Source: Rudaea sp. 3F27F6
GTDB taxonomy: Bacteria; Pseudomonadota; Gammaproteobacteria; Xanthomonadales; Rhodanobacteraceae
Direction: 5' to 3'
Assembly: GCF_005503555.1 (NCBI RefSeq)
Contig: NZ_SCNG01000001.1
Coordinates: forward strand, 930,001-994,000
Length of the DNA: 64,000 nucleotides
How positions within the stretch are numbered: the stretch's first letter is position 1; each line of letters starts with the position of its first letter. The position numbers and the translations under genes were made by a program. Positions 9,328 to 17,950 of this stretch are shown in pieces. Under the pieces are notes generated by a model. It did not search any database and was not told where the DNA came from. It saw only the letters and a list, made by a program, of their open reading frames with translations.

Positions 9328-10013
9328 TGCGCGGGCCAATTGCGAACAGGATGGAACAGCCGCGGGAAGCCCAGCGCGGTCGTGCGCGTCGGGTTCGCAT
9401 CGACGCTGGCCGGTTTCGTGCGCGGCGACGGCGCGACGCCAACGAGGCGCACATACTCGGCGAGCAGGTCCTTGGCACGATTGCGGAAGCGTTCGGTCTT
9501 GCCGATGTGGTCGACGGCGTCGGCGCTGATGGACGTCTCTGCCTCGGTCGCGTAGTGCGCGCTGAGCTGACCGCACAGATCCGACGCAGCGAGACACGCG
9601 ACCGCACGCCGGAACTTCGGCGGAATCGTGTCCTGGGTGTCGTCGAGGATGTGCGGCGCCGTATGCGTCAGACGCAGGGGCTCGCCGATCGTCGGTTGAA
9701 AGCCGAGCTGCAGCTTCAAGCCGCTCGGCGTCTGATAGAGCTGCGCGGCATCGCTGTCGAGCATGGCCGGAGGGAACTGGTCGACCGGATACTCGATGCT
9801 CTGCAGCTCGCTCTCGCCTTCGACCCACGTCGTCGGCAGATCCACGCGCGTCGTGCCCGCACCGGGCACGTCCACGACGATCGTCCGCGGCGCATCGACG
9901 GAGTAACGCCGCACGGCGTCGTCGATGGCATTGGCGCGCGTCGGAGAAGCGATGACCTGGTCCTTGTCGCGGACCAGGTCATCGACCAACGCTTGGATGC
10001 TGACGAGGGTCAT
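9324..10013 (-). CDS. Head-tail adaptor/connector protein
   Basis: A 229-residue protein located between the major capsid gene and the gp10-like gene, where siphovirus head-completion (adaptor) proteins are encoded. It starts MTLVSIQALVDDLVRDKDQ and carries a central segment IPPKFRRAVACLAASDLCGQL followed by a helical region (RFRNRAKDLLAEYVRLVG), resembling phage adaptor proteins that bind beneath the portal. The function is inferred from these and from gene order. Confidence 0.6.
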   Translation of the reverse strand: MTLVSIQALVDDLVRDKDQVIASPTRANAIDDAVRRYSVDAPRTIVVDVPGAGTTRVDLPTTWVEGESELQSIEYPVDQFPPAMLDSDAAQLYQTPSGLKLQLGFQPTIGEPLRLTHTAPHILDDTQDTIPPKFRRAVACLAASDLCGQLSAHYATEAETSISADAVDHIGKTERFRNRAKDLLAEYVRLVGVAPSPRTKPASVDANPTRTTALGFPRLFHPVRNWPAQ

Positions 10014-10026
10014 CGGCGCAGGTTCG

Positions 10027-12330
10027 TTAAGCGACCTTCGCGCCGTAGAAGCCGCGGTAGTCGATCACGGCGCCACTGTAGATGTGGCGAATCTTGTACT
10101 TGATCTGATCGTTCGAGAACAGCGAGCCCTGCGTCGGCAGATCCTGGACGAAGAGCTCGGGTTCTTGGCGACCGCCGTAGAAGCCGAGCTCCAAGAGCGG
10201 CAGCGCGCTCTTGTCCGCCGTCGCAAACCAGTCATTCGTGTCCGTCCAGTAGTCGACGACGTGTACCTTGGGCTTACGGCTCTGTACGAACGTTTCGTCC
10301 AGGTTCGTGCCGCGCACGAACATGTTGAACGCGGTTTCTTCGAGCTCGGCCGGGACAGCCAGGTGACGCAACGTCAGCCCGAGCTTCTTGTTGCTCGACA
10401 GCTCGCCCTGCTTCTTGATCGCGAGGCGTGCCGCGGCGAAGCTCGTGTTGTCGAGCGCGGCGGTGCCGAGGTTGCCGTGCGTGGCATGCACCAGCGAGAC
10501 ACCGTCGTAGATCGTTCCGTTCTGCGCGAGGAAGTCGAAGACGAACTCGTACAGCGTGCGGGCCGCGGCGACGCCAAGCTTCTGCGGAATGCGCCGAATG
10601 ACGCCGACGTCGTCGTTCGCGATCGTTTCGAGCGTGATCGTCTCGGTGCCACCGCGCTTGGTGACGGCGTAGACCGCTTTCTCGTCGCCCGGCGAAGTCA
10701 GAGGGTTGTACGGGCCGCTTTCAGCGACGGCCGGCAGATTGCCGTAGCCGCCGAGGCGCACGCGCTGCTGCTGCCGAAAGTCGTTGACCGGCACGACGTC
10801 AGCGAGCCAATCCCAGTCCTGCCAATCCTCGGCGCCGTTGTACTCGCGCACCATCGCACGCGTGATCGAATCGCCCAGCGCACTGCTGAAGGTGGACGCA
10901 TTGATCGCTTCGCGGAAATTCTGCTCGCCCACGGCCTCGCGCATGCGCCGCTGATCGCAGTTGTCGAGCAAGCCGGTGACGCGCAGGTCGCCGGTGAAAT
11001 CGATGTATGCCTCGCGGAAGCTGGTCGCCGGCTTGTCGCGGTCGAAGAAGTCGTTGAAGCGCTGTTGCACCTTGTCGGCATAGTCCTCGCCGGCTTCGAT
11101 GCGCGCGGCGCCCAGGCCTCGCACTTGCGCGCCTTCAACCAAACGCCCGAGCAACGTGCGTTCGCCCTCGATGGCGGCGGTCACATCGGCGTCGGTGAAA
11201 CTGGCCGCTTCGGCGAAGCGCGCGGTGAGACGCTCCTGCAGCGGAACCGGCAGGCGCGAGCCCGCGATCGAAACACGTGCGTTCGCGCGCGCCTCGACCA
11301 TGCGGATACGCGCCTCGACGTCGGCCGCCGTGACCGGCGCGGCGGATTCCGCGCCGGTCGGGCTGGTCGTCGTCGAGGTATCGGTGTGAGTGCCGGCGCC
11401 GACCGCTTCGCGATAGGCAGTCAGTACTTCGTTGTCGGTGGCGTTGGCGAGGGAGTCGGCGCGCTTGGCGTCGCGCTGACGGATCTGATCAAGCATCTGC
11501 TGACGCAGCATGTCGTTCTCCTGATGGACGGATTCGGTGAAACGGATGATTTGCCCGCCCGCGCCGGGCTCGATGATCAGGTCGACGCTATCGACCCTCT
11601 TGAGCGCGACGGCTTCGCGGAGCTTGCCGCGGCGCTTCTCGGTGCCGGCCGCGTCGATCGACAGGCCGAAAAGATCGGTCATGCCGCGAGTGACGGCCTC
11701 GCGCAGCTGGGCGGCGACGTCGCTGGATTCGAGGACGTCGAGCACCGCCTGGATCTCGCCGCCGTTCGCTTCGACGAAGCGCGGCTCGCTGAGCTTGCCA
11801 ACGAGATTGCGGAAGTCCTTCGCGTTCGGATCGCCTTTCACGTGCGCGTTGTCGTTCTTGGCGAACACGCGCACGCCGTTGAACAGCGGCACGGCTTCGC
11901 GCAGTACCGCGGCGGGGTAGTCCACGCCGTTCAACGAAGTGCCCGAACGGATCACGCGGACGAGATAACGAGGCGGAGCGGAAGCATCCGCGGCGGCGAT
12001 AGCTTCGATGAAAACACCGGAACTTCTCGCCGCCGCTTCTGCCACCCGCGCCCCCGCAGGTACGAGCGTCTCGACGACTTCAACGGCAGCGCCGAGCGCC
12101 ACCTGGTTGTCGTCGGAGATCGTGTAGGTGAACTGGTACAGGCGTCCGTTGCGCTGTACGACGACGCGGTCGGGATAGACCGCCTCGACGCACACCCAGT
12201 CGTTTTCGCTTAGGCCGTAGTTGCGCTGCAAAGCCGCACGGAGCAGGTCGGTTATCTGACCAAATTCCGTTGCCGCCGCTTCACGCAGCGCAGCCTCGCC
12301 AACGATGCCAGCAGCGGGGACGCGCTTCAT
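10027..12330 (-). CDS. Prohead protease / major capsid protein fusion
   Basis: A 767-residue protein that appears to join a prohead protease-like N-terminal half to an HK97-fold major capsid C-terminal half. The N-terminal half contains VRVIRSGTSLNGVDYP, NDNAHVKGD and a LFGLSIDAAG segment like those of Mu-type protease/scaffold proteins. A Glu/Ala/Arg-rich scaffold-like linker (about residues 300-400) follows, then capsid sequence ending SNDQIKYKIRHIYSGAVIDY. No separate capsid or protease gene is present nearby, which supports the fusion. The ATG at 12330 overlaps the stop of a small upstream gene (TGATG); the frame is open further upstream but lacks that coupling. Self-cleavage during maturation is expected but not shown. 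Confidence 0.8.
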   Translation of the reverse strand: MKRVPAAGIVGEAALREAAATEFGQITDLLRAALQRNYGLSENDWVCVEAVYPDRVVVQRNGRLYQFTYTISDDNQVALGAAVEVVETLVPAGARVAEAAARSSGVFIEAIAAADASAPPRYLVRVIRSGTSLNGVDYPAAVLREAVPLFNGVRVFAKNDNAHVKGDPNAKDFRNLVGKLSEPRFVEANGGEIQAVLDVLESSDVAAQLREAVTRGMTDLFGLSIDAAGTEKRRGKLREAVALKRVDSVDLIIEPGAGGQIIRFTESVHQENDMLRQQMLDQIRQRDAKRADSLANATDNEVLTAYREAVGAGTHTDTSTTTSPTGAESAAPVTAADVEARIRMVEARANARVSIAGSRLPVPLQERLTARFAEAASFTDADVTAAIEGERTLLGRLVEGAQVRGLGAARIEAGEDYADKVQQRFNDFFDRDKPATSFREAYIDFTGDLRVTGLLDNCDQRRMREAVGEQNFREAINASTFSSALGDSITRAMVREYNGAEDWQDWDWLADVVPVNDFRQQQRVRLGGYGNLPAVAESGPYNPLTSPGDEKAVYAVTKRGGTETITLETIANDDVGVIRRIPQKLGVAAARTLYEFVFDFLAQNGTIYDGVSLVHATHGNLGTAALDNTSFAAARLAIKKQGELSSNKKLGLTLRHLAVPAELEETAFNMFVRGTNLDETFVQSRKPKVHVVDYWTDTNDWFATADKSALPLLELGFYGGRQEPELFVQDLPTQGSLFSNDQIKYKIRHIYSGAVIDYRGFYGAKVA

Positions 12331-12494
12331 CACGCGCCCTTCTTCTTCGGCTTGGTGTCTTTCCAGACTCGCTTGCTGTCCTGCAGAACCTGGATGATGT
12401 TGTCGCCATCCTCGCGCTCGGAGAGCACGACGACTTTGCCGACCGGCTTGTACGGCTTGTCGGCGGTTTCGGTTTCGGGGGTTTCGTTCGGCAC
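12330..12494 (-). CDS. Small phage protein upstream of capsid fusion
   Basis: A 54-residue ORF with a GTG start at 12494, preceded by AGGAG eight bases upstream, and ending in TGA that overlaps the capsid-fusion ATG. The sequence is charged: an acidic N-terminus (ETPETETAD), a strand-like KVVVLSERED, and a lysine-rich end KDTKPKKKGA. It is the first gene after a terminator and a palindrome thought to mark a late promoter. I do not recognise it; the SD and overlap argue that it is translated. Confidence 0.6.
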   Translation of the reverse strand: MPNETPETETADKPYKPVGKVVVLSEREDGDNIIQVLQDSKRVWKDTKPKKKGA

Positions 12495-12562
12495 GGGGTT
12501 CGCTCCTCAATCGGGATATCGATTGGTCGGAGCGCATCATCCGCATCGCGCGGGCGAAGGTC

Positions 12563-12580
12563 TTTTAGCCGAGGCTAAAA
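12563..12580. promoter_or_regulatory. 18-bp palindrome, candidate late-promoter activator site (copy 1)
   Basis: TTTTAGCCGAGGCTAAAA is a perfect 8-bp inverted repeat with a 2-base centre. The same 18-base core CTTTTAGCCGAGGCTAAA occurs upstream of the holin gene. This copy lies about 70 bases upstream of the first gene after an internal terminator. I infer a binding site for a dyad-binding activator such as the Mor-like protein; no strong -10 follows, which fits activator dependence. Confidence 0.5.
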
Positions 12581-12605
12581 ACAAAACCCCGCGCGCGGCG
12601 GGGTT
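12581..12605 (-). terminator. Rho-independent terminator after the MuF-like gene
   Basis: On the minus strand an 8-bp stem AACCCCGC/GCGGGGTT with a 5-base loop is followed by TTGTTTTT. It lies about 150 bases downstream of the MuF-like gene stop and upstream of the capsid block, so it divides the late region into two transcription units. Confidence 0.7.
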
Positions 12606-12758
12606 GCTTGAAGACTAACACGAGTGCCGCTCGCACAGCTGAGTCCGCGTTCTGGCTCGCGGCAAGCTCGGTTGGCTCGCGAGCGACACGCTGCAAGAAT
12701 GCAACAGCAACGCATCGCCGGCTTCCGCAATTCGCTGCGCCGTCCTGTAAGAAATCTT

Positions 12759-13625
12759 CTACTTCCCGGCGAAGCCTCCGCTGACAATCTCGCCGCCGCG
12801 CACGACAGTGCCGGCTTTGATCAAGTGCGTCAGCGGCTGCGAAAAGAGCTCGTCGGGCGGCGGCGGAACCGCGATCATCATGCAGCCGCAATTGACCGAG
12901 TTGTACGCGCTCGCATTCGGGTCGCGCGGATAGCGCAGCTGCTCCACCTCGCCGGTGCGCAGATCCACGATCGAGAACGGCTGATCGACGGGGATCGGTT
13001 CTTTCGCAGTCTGCTGAGCGCAGAGGACATGGCCGGGCCGCGGATGTTTCTTGCCGCTATGTATCCACGACTTCTTTAGCCCTGGTACCAGGCGCAGCTG
13101 CTGCAGCATCGTTTCGTACTGCGCGACAGAGTAAACGCGGCCGATCTCGGTGTAGGCGATCGTCATCGCGCGCCCGCGCGGTACGCCGCCGAGCAGGCGC
13201 TGGATCTCGGTAATCGTGCTGCTCTTATCGTGCACACCGAGCAGGTGCTGCGTCAGCGCAGTATTGATGCGCCTGACGGTCTCTCGCGAGACGTCGCCGA
13301 TCTTGCGCGTCATGAAGTGCTCGGTCGCGAGCAGCGTCTGCGGATTGATGCGACCGGCGAAAACGATGCCGCTCTGCTTACCGACGCTCTCGATGCCGCC
13401 TTTCCAGACGGCGTCGGCACTCGTCACCATCGCCTTCAATACCGCCGTGCGATAGATCTCCATGACGCGCGCCACTTCAGCCTGCTGCGCGGCCAAACGC
13501 CGCGCCGCGTCCTTGCTGGTCGCATTGCGCAGCGCGACCGTGATCGCGGCTCGCGCAATGGCGAGCTGCCGCAGGATTTCTTCGAGCAGCGCACGGCGGA
13601 TCGCCGGCAGCGGCTGGACGGCCAC
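12759..13625 (-). CDS. Phage head morphogenesis protein (Mu F-like / SPP1 gp7-like)
   Basis: A 288-residue protein following the portal gene with a 3-base gap, the typical place for the minor head protein. Helical N-terminus, then a MuF-type C-terminal domain: RAMTIAYTEIGRVYSVAQYE, KKSWIHSGKKHPRPGHVLCA, a short insertion, and Y-N-CGC near the end (SAYNSVNCGCMMIAVPP). The H and CGC residues are hallmark positions of the family. Such proteins are injected or bind the portal and assist capsid assembly. The GTG at 13625 gives the start; a terminator follows the gene. Confidence 0.88.
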   Translation of the reverse strand: MAVQPLPAIRRALLEEILRQLAIARAAITVALRNATSKDAARRLAAQQAEVARVMEIYRTAVLKAMVTSADAVWKGGIESVGKQSGIVFAGRINPQTLLATEHFMTRKIGDVSRETVRRINTALTQHLLGVHDKSSTITEIQRLLGGVPRGRAMTIAYTEIGRVYSVAQYETMLQQLRLVPGLKKSWIHSGKKHPRPGHVLCAQQTAKEPIPVDQPFSIVDLRTGEVEQLRYPRDPNASAYNSVNCGCMMIAVPPPPDELFSQPLTHLIKAGTVVRGGEIVSGGFAGK

Positions 13626-13628
13626 GGT

Positions 13629-15116
13629 TTACTCCGCGGCGGCGACGTCAGGCGCCGGAATCGGCGGCGCCGCGGGCGCCGGGTTCAGATCGAGCTCGTC
13701 GAGGTCATTGCCACCGCGCTCAGCGAGCTCTGCCTGCGCCTTCTCCAGCTCGTCCTCGACGTCGATCTCGACGCCGAGGCGCTGCGTCATTGCAGCGAGA
13801 ATGCGCAAAGCCGTTTCGCGAGACAAAAGCCCTTCGGCGATGGCCTGCGCCGCAGCGGCAGTCAGCTGCTGAATGGCAGCCGCATACTTGGTCGTGTCCT
13901 TCGCCGTCAGCTCAGGCCAATCGATCTTGAGTGTGTCGAGGATCGCCTGCTCGTTTTCACTCAGCTCGCGATCGAGCGCGTGCCATTTCGCGCGCAGGGC
14001 ATACTTTCCAATTTCCTCCAACATGTAGCCGACCATCGTGCGCCGCATGAGCAGCACCTTCTCGGTCGGCTCGGTCATGCTGTCGCCGGTCGCGCGATTG
14101 ACGGTCTCCGCGCCGCCGTACCAATGCTCCGGCACGGTGGCGCCGCCGAGCATGTGGTTGCGCACTAGGCGCGCGGCGCGCTCCGCATCGTACGCTTGCA
14201 GCGAGGGAGACTCGGCCTTCCATGTTTCGTTTTCGTTGTGGACGCGCACGGCGCCCGCACGCGGTGCGGATATTTCCTTCGCTCGCTTCGCCACTTCTTC
14301 TGGCGAAGAGCCTGTCAAAGTGACGTCCCACATGTACGCGCGCATGCCGGTCGCGCGTTCCACTTCGCCAAAAAGGAACTGGTCGTATGCGTCGAGCCAG
14401 TCCATCTGCGCAAGCAGGTCGCTACGGCCGCGCGTCGTGCTGCAGAGGTCATTGACGCGGAAGTAAAAGCAATCGCCGTCGGTCATCGTTTCGCGTATCG
14501 CTTGAGCCTTTTCAGCGAATGCCTTCTCAGGCACGTTGACGATGATGCGATAGCGGCGCGCGACGCCCTTGTCGTTCTTACGCGTCACGACGCCGATCGG
14601 TTGCTCGCGATTGTCGGGGTCGGTCACGACGGTCGCGATCTCGACCGGATCGAGGTAGCCCAGGCGCACAAAGCCCGTCACCTCGTTGACGAAGACGGGG
14701 TAGCACTGCTCTCCGAATAGGCCGAGCTCGCGCACGCGTTTCGGCAGTTTCATCTTGTACGCATTGATGCCATCGTTCCAATGACGATTGAGCGCCTTCT
14801 GTGCCTCTTCGTCATCGACGCGCCACGCCACGCCGCCTGCGAGCAGATACGCGACCGGCAGCTCGACGAGCCGGTTAGCTAGGAGGTTCGATTCCCACAG
14901 GAAATGCGCGAGGCGCAGCATGCGCTGCTGCGTCAGTGGAGCGAGGTCGCGGCGACCGTCGCCGGATAGGCGGCGCCATTCGTCCTCGTCGGCGTCGATG
15001 TTGACCCCCGCCGATTCGCGGAAAGCGGCTTGGTCTGACTGCGGAGCAACGGGTTGGGCCGGCTCCGGCTCAACCGGGCCGCTCCACCAGTTTTTAATGC
15101 GATCGAGCAGCTTCAT
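13629..15116 (-). CDS. Portal protein
   Basis: About 495 residues, starting MKLLDRIKNWW at the ATG at 15116 with GGAG ten bases upstream; a TTG at 15131 opens the same frame but is less likely. It follows the large terminase, as in nearly all tailed phages. Visible portal-like segments are VELPVAYLLAGG near the N-terminus, GYLDPVEI in the stem-side region and a SDLLAQMDWLDAYDQFLFGEVERATG helix, with an acidic, Pro/Ala-rich C-terminal tail. It would form the dodecameric ring through which DNA is packaged and ejected. Assignment by order and overall sequence character. Confidence 0.85.
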   Translation of the reverse strand: MKLLDRIKNWWSGPVEPEPAQPVAPQSDQAAFRESAGVNIDADEDEWRRLSGDGRRDLAPLTQQRMLRLAHFLWESNLLANRLVELPVAYLLAGGVAWRVDDEEAQKALNRHWNDGINAYKMKLPKRVRELGLFGEQCYPVFVNEVTGFVRLGYLDPVEIATVVTDPDNREQPIGVVTRKNDKGVARRYRIIVNVPEKAFAEKAQAIRETMTDGDCFYFRVNDLCSTTRGRSDLLAQMDWLDAYDQFLFGEVERATGMRAYMWDVTLTGSSPEEVAKRAKEISAPRAGAVRVHNENETWKAESPSLQAYDAERAARLVRNHMLGGATVPEHWYGGAETVNRATGDSMTEPTEKVLLMRRTMVGYMLEEIGKYALRAKWHALDRELSENEQAILDTLKIDWPELTAKDTTKYAAAIQQLTAAAAQAIAEGLLSRETALRILAAMTQRLGVEIDVEDELEKAQAELAERGGNDLDELDLNPAPAAPPIPAPDVAAAE

Positions 15117-15205
15117 GCGGGTCCACTCCAAAATCCATGCCCAAAACGCGGCAGGAACCGCGTAGGACTTTTCGCAAAATGAGACGGAAAGAATTCGCGG
15201 GCCAT
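15113..15205 (-). CDS. Possible 30-residue coupled peptide between terminase and portal
   Basis: An ORF of 30 residues begins MAREFFPSHF with its ATG overlapping the terminase stop (TAATG) and ends TGA overlapping the portal ATG (ATGA). It fills exactly the only gap between the two genes, and the whole late operon uses such overlaps, so translation is plausible. The sequence is rich in Phe, Arg and Pro (RFLPRFGHGFW) with no known motif. It could be just a translational bridge to the portal gene. Confidence 0.35.
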   Translation of the reverse strand: MAREFFPSHFAKSPTRFLPRFGHGFWSGPA

Positions 15206-16857
15206 TACGGCGGTCCTGGGCGCGATCGGCGCAAATCGCGGCTGTGGCGGTCGTCGCCTCGACCGAACATCACGGCGCGACGACGGCCGATCATCGCCTC
15301 GGGTAGCGCGTCGTTCGGATTGGCCTCGACGGTCTCGCCAGCAGCCGGTTGAACCTCTTCTCGCGCTGCCGCCCACATCAGCACCCCGCCAACGGCAGTA
15401 TCGCCGTGGCGGTCTCCGCCATCGCTGCCTTTAGTGCGCGCGTCACTCATGCGCGGCAGGCCACCAACGAGCACGACACTGCGGTGGTCGGCGATCCAGT
15501 CCTCATCGCCGAAAGTGAGGATGTCGCCGTCCTCGAAGGCTTGGTGGTACTTCGCAAACCATTCGTCGTACCACTTGCCCGACAGCATCACGCATTCAAC
15601 GCGGCCGGGGCCGCGCCGCTGCAGGGCTGCTTCGGCATGACTCTGACCGTTACCGCGCGCGTCGAACTTCTCGTGATGCAAGAGAGGCAAGTTCTGTTCG
15701 AGCCAGATGACGATCAGCGTCTGGCAATCGAACGGGATATTGCGCAGTTCGATGCGCACTGGCGTTCGCCACTTACTTCCGACCGGTTCGATCTGACCAA
15801 CCACGATGGCGGACAAATCGCCGGTGCGGCCGAAGTCCTGACCAAATACGGTGCGGCGGCCGGGCAACGCGCGCACGATCGGCGCGAGCGTCTCGTCGAT
15901 CCAGCGCTGCGTCTCCGCAAGGCGGAACTGATCGGTGACGAATTCGGCCTTCTTCGTGAGCGTCACCACGATCACATCGGGCACGGCGCACTTCTCAAGT
16001 AGCAGGCGCGAGAAATAGACACCAGTACCGCGGCGCGGAATGCACTCCAGCTCTTCGTCAGCAACGTCCGCGCTGCGATAGTCGCCACGCGTGGCGGCAA
16101 CGAAGTCGCGTTCGCCGTCCTTCGACCATTCCTTCCGCGTGACGAGACAAATGCGCTTGTAGAGCCCTTCGTGGATCGCGTCGCTGAATTTGACCTGGTG
16201 CAGTGAGTACTTGAGCCGGCCCGCGCGGATCTGCTTCAGTAGTTCGTTCCAGGGCGAGTCCTCACCGTTGTGAGTGCCACCCATCGAGATCCGGCCGCCC
16301 CAGATTCGGAACGCGAGCGCACCGTCCAACACTTCATTGAGGTGGGGCTGATGGCCGGTCTCGTCGATACGTGCGTGCCCTTGCCGCCCGCGCCAGTTGT
16401 GCGGCATCGCGGAGAGTGCCTCGATCTTGTTGCCGCTGGCGAACTGAATCTTGTACCGAACGATGTCGCGTTTTTCGTTCGCAATGACCACCGGCTCCAA
16501 CGCGACGTCGATCTTGCTGCAGATGAGGTTGTAGAAGCTCGCGAACGTGGCACAGTCACCGATGAACTCGGCGGCCATGCTCTGGTTGTAGCCCATGTAA
16601 AACTGATCCATCCCGCCATTCGCGCGGGCCGCTTCCAACGAGGCTTCCGCGGCCCACGCTCCCCACGTGAAACCGACGCGGCGCCCCTTGTCGCAAGCCC
16701 GCACAATCGAAGTGTCCTTGTGCCAGCGAACCTGGTACGGCAGCAGGATGTACGGGATTTCCTTCTGCAATCCGGCCTGCTCAATGCGGCGGCCCGAGCG
16801 CGGCCGTTGCAGATCGTCGACCAGCTCCAGAGCTTCCTGCTTTTCTTCGGGGGTCAT
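15205..16857 (-). CDS. Terminase large subunit (DNA packaging ATPase/nuclease)
   Basis: A 550-residue protein starting MTPEEKQEALELVDDLQ at the ATG at 16857, overlapping the small-subunit stop as ATGA. The ATPase half contains LLPYQVRWHKD and DKGRRVGFTWGAWAAE in place of a classic Walker A, as in Mu-type terminases, then a strand/acidic region ARIDETGHQ acting as Walker B (D-E). The C-terminal nuclease half includes FGQDFGRTGDLSAIVVG with the metal-binding D-x-G-R-x-x-D pattern, and later acidic residues (GDTAVGGVLMWAA). It packages DNA by headful from the integrated genome in Mu-like phages. Confidence 0.93.
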   Translation of the reverse strand: MTPEEKQEALELVDDLQRPRSGRRIEQAGLQKEIPYILLPYQVRWHKDTSIVRACDKGRRVGFTWGAWAAEASLEAARANGGMDQFYMGYNQSMAAEFIGDCATFASFYNLICSKIDVALEPVVIANEKRDIVRYKIQFASGNKIEALSAMPHNWRGRQGHARIDETGHQPHLNEVLDGALAFRIWGGRISMGGTHNGEDSPWNELLKQIRAGRLKYSLHQVKFSDAIHEGLYKRICLVTRKEWSKDGERDFVAATRGDYRSADVADEELECIPRRGTGVYFSRLLLEKCAVPDVIVVTLTKKAEFVTDQFRLAETQRWIDETLAPIVRALPGRRTVFGQDFGRTGDLSAIVVGQIEPVGSKWRTPVRIELRNIPFDCQTLIVIWLEQNLPLLHHEKFDARGNGQSHAEAALQRRGPGRVECVMLSGKWYDEWFAKYHQAFEDGDILTFGDEDWIADHRSVVLVGGLPRMSDARTKGSDGGDRHGDTAVGGVLMWAAAREEVQPAAGETVEANPNDALPEAMIGRRRAVMFGRGDDRHSRDLRRSRPGPP

Positions 16858-17438
16858 GCAGCGACGCCTTCGTCGTCGTCGCGAATGCCGAGGAACTTCT
16901 TGCGGATCGCTTCCCACTGATCGTCCGAGAGACCGTTTGCGCGCGCGGTCTTCTCGGCGGCCTTTGCTTGCCGCTCCAACGCCAGACGCTCGATCTTCTC
17001 GCGCCGCTCCATGCTGCGCTTGCTGCTGGCCTCGATCGATTCGAGTGCCTTGGCGAGCAACATCAGATCCATCGCCTTGAGCGGCTTCGCAGGCGTGCTA
17101 TCGTCGCCGGCCTCCTGCAGCTGCGCGGTGGCAACCTGGTCGAGCGTCTGGAACGCGATGCCGGTCAGCATCTGTTGGCAGAGCGTGGCGACGTCGCCGC
17201 GTCCGTTCTCGCCGAGCTGCTCGACCCACTGGCTCGCGACCTGCTGAGCGTCTCGGTAGCGCTGCATTTGCTCGCGCGCGCTCTTCACGTAGCGGCCGAC
17301 CGCCGACTTCGACACATCAGCATCGAGCTCGTTGAGCTTGTCGGTAATCTCGTAGATCGTCTTGCCCTCGCGCATGAGGCGATTGCAGAGATCCACGAGC
17401 TCCTGCGGCAGACGCGCAACGGATGAGCGTGCGGCCAT
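16854..17438 (-). CDS. Terminase small subunit (DUF3486, Mu gp27-like)
   Basis: A 194-residue protein starting MAARSSVARLPQELVDLCNR at the ATG at 17438, coupled to the upstream stop by TGATG. The N-terminal part holds a helix-turn-helix (GKTIYEITDKLNELDADVSKSAVGRYVKS), characteristic of DUF3486 proteins that recognise the pac site near the phage end. Long helices and a charged C-terminus (RREKIERLALERQAKAAEKT) follow. It lies directly before the large terminase and overlaps it by 4 bases. Confidence 0.88.
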   Translation of the reverse strand: MAARSSVARLPQELVDLCNRLMREGKTIYEITDKLNELDADVSKSAVGRYVKSAREQMQRYRDAQQVASQWVEQLGENGRGDVATLCQQMLTGIAFQTLDQVATAQLQEAGDDSTPAKPLKAMDLMLLAKALESIEASSKRSMERREKIERLALERQAKAAEKTARANGLSDDQWEAIRKKFLGIRDDDEGVAA

Positions 17439-17650
17439 CAGCGCAGCCTCAATGTCGGCGGCGCCGGCCGCGTCAGCCCGCGACCGCTGAAGTGCGTGCA
17501 CGCGGGCATAAGGCTATGCCGCTGGTTTTCAGACGACACGAGCCGGAACGGATTCGAGCAGTTACCGGCGTGGCAGGGATAGCCGGTTCGCGACTTGCCC
17601 TTGAGCTTCGTGCTCGTCCAGAACTTGCAGTGTTCGCAACGCGCCGTCAT
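17438..17650 (-). CDS. Small Cys-rich (zinc-binding) phage protein
   Basis: A 70-residue protein with Cys at 5, 8, 26, 31 and 51 (C-x2-C ... C-x4-C ... CTHF). This resembles small zinc-binding proteins frequently encoded next to Mu-like packaging genes. The stop overlaps the DUF3486 ATG. The role is unknown; a structural zinc site is inferred from the Cys spacing. Confidence 0.7.
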   Translation of the reverse strand: MTARCEHCKFWTSTKLKGKSRTGYPCHAGNCSNPFRLVSSENQRHSLMPACTHFSGRGLTRPAPPTLRLR

Positions 17651-17653
17651 CGA

Positions 17654-17944
17654 TCAATCCTCGATCAGCTTCACGCCGGGGATTTCGAGGTTGCCGGTGA
17701 CGACGTCGCGCCCGCGCTGTGTGAGCGTCGTCATCTCGATGCCGCCGACGTCGCGTGAGCGCAGCAGGCCGTGACGCGAGAGCCAGTCAATGTCGATCGC
17801 GAACGTATCCGCGTCGCACTTGTAGCCGAAGCCTTGCAGCGTCGTGCGAAGCAGCGGCCCGGACATGCCGTTCTCGTTGCTCACTTTGAGCAACGCGAGG
17901 ATGCGGCCACGACGGTACGGCATCGTTTGCTCGTTGAAGTTCAT
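17654..17944 (-). CDS. Winged-helix phage protein (VpaChn25_0724-like)
   Basis: A 96-residue protein beginning MNFNEQTMPYRRGRILALLK. It shows a winged-helix pattern: helices around MSGPLLRTTLQGFGYKC, a recognition-like helix FAIDIDWLSRHGLLR and a beta hairpin IEMTTLTQRGRDVV. Proteins of this size and pattern occur between the DUF2730 and terminase genes of Mu-like phages. The DNA-binding role is inferred; no target is visible. Confidence 0.7.
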   Translation of the reverse strand: MNFNEQTMPYRRGRILALLKVSNENGMSGPLLRTTLQGFGYKCDADTFAIDIDWLSRHGLLRSRDVGGIEMTTLTQRGRDVVTGNLEIPGVKLIED

Positions 17945-17950
17945 GTCAGA

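Noticed and set aside
9925-12213. Long plus-strand ORF of 762 codons
   Set aside because: Antisense shadow of the capsid fusion and connector genes, with no Shine-Dalgarno and no recognisable domain.
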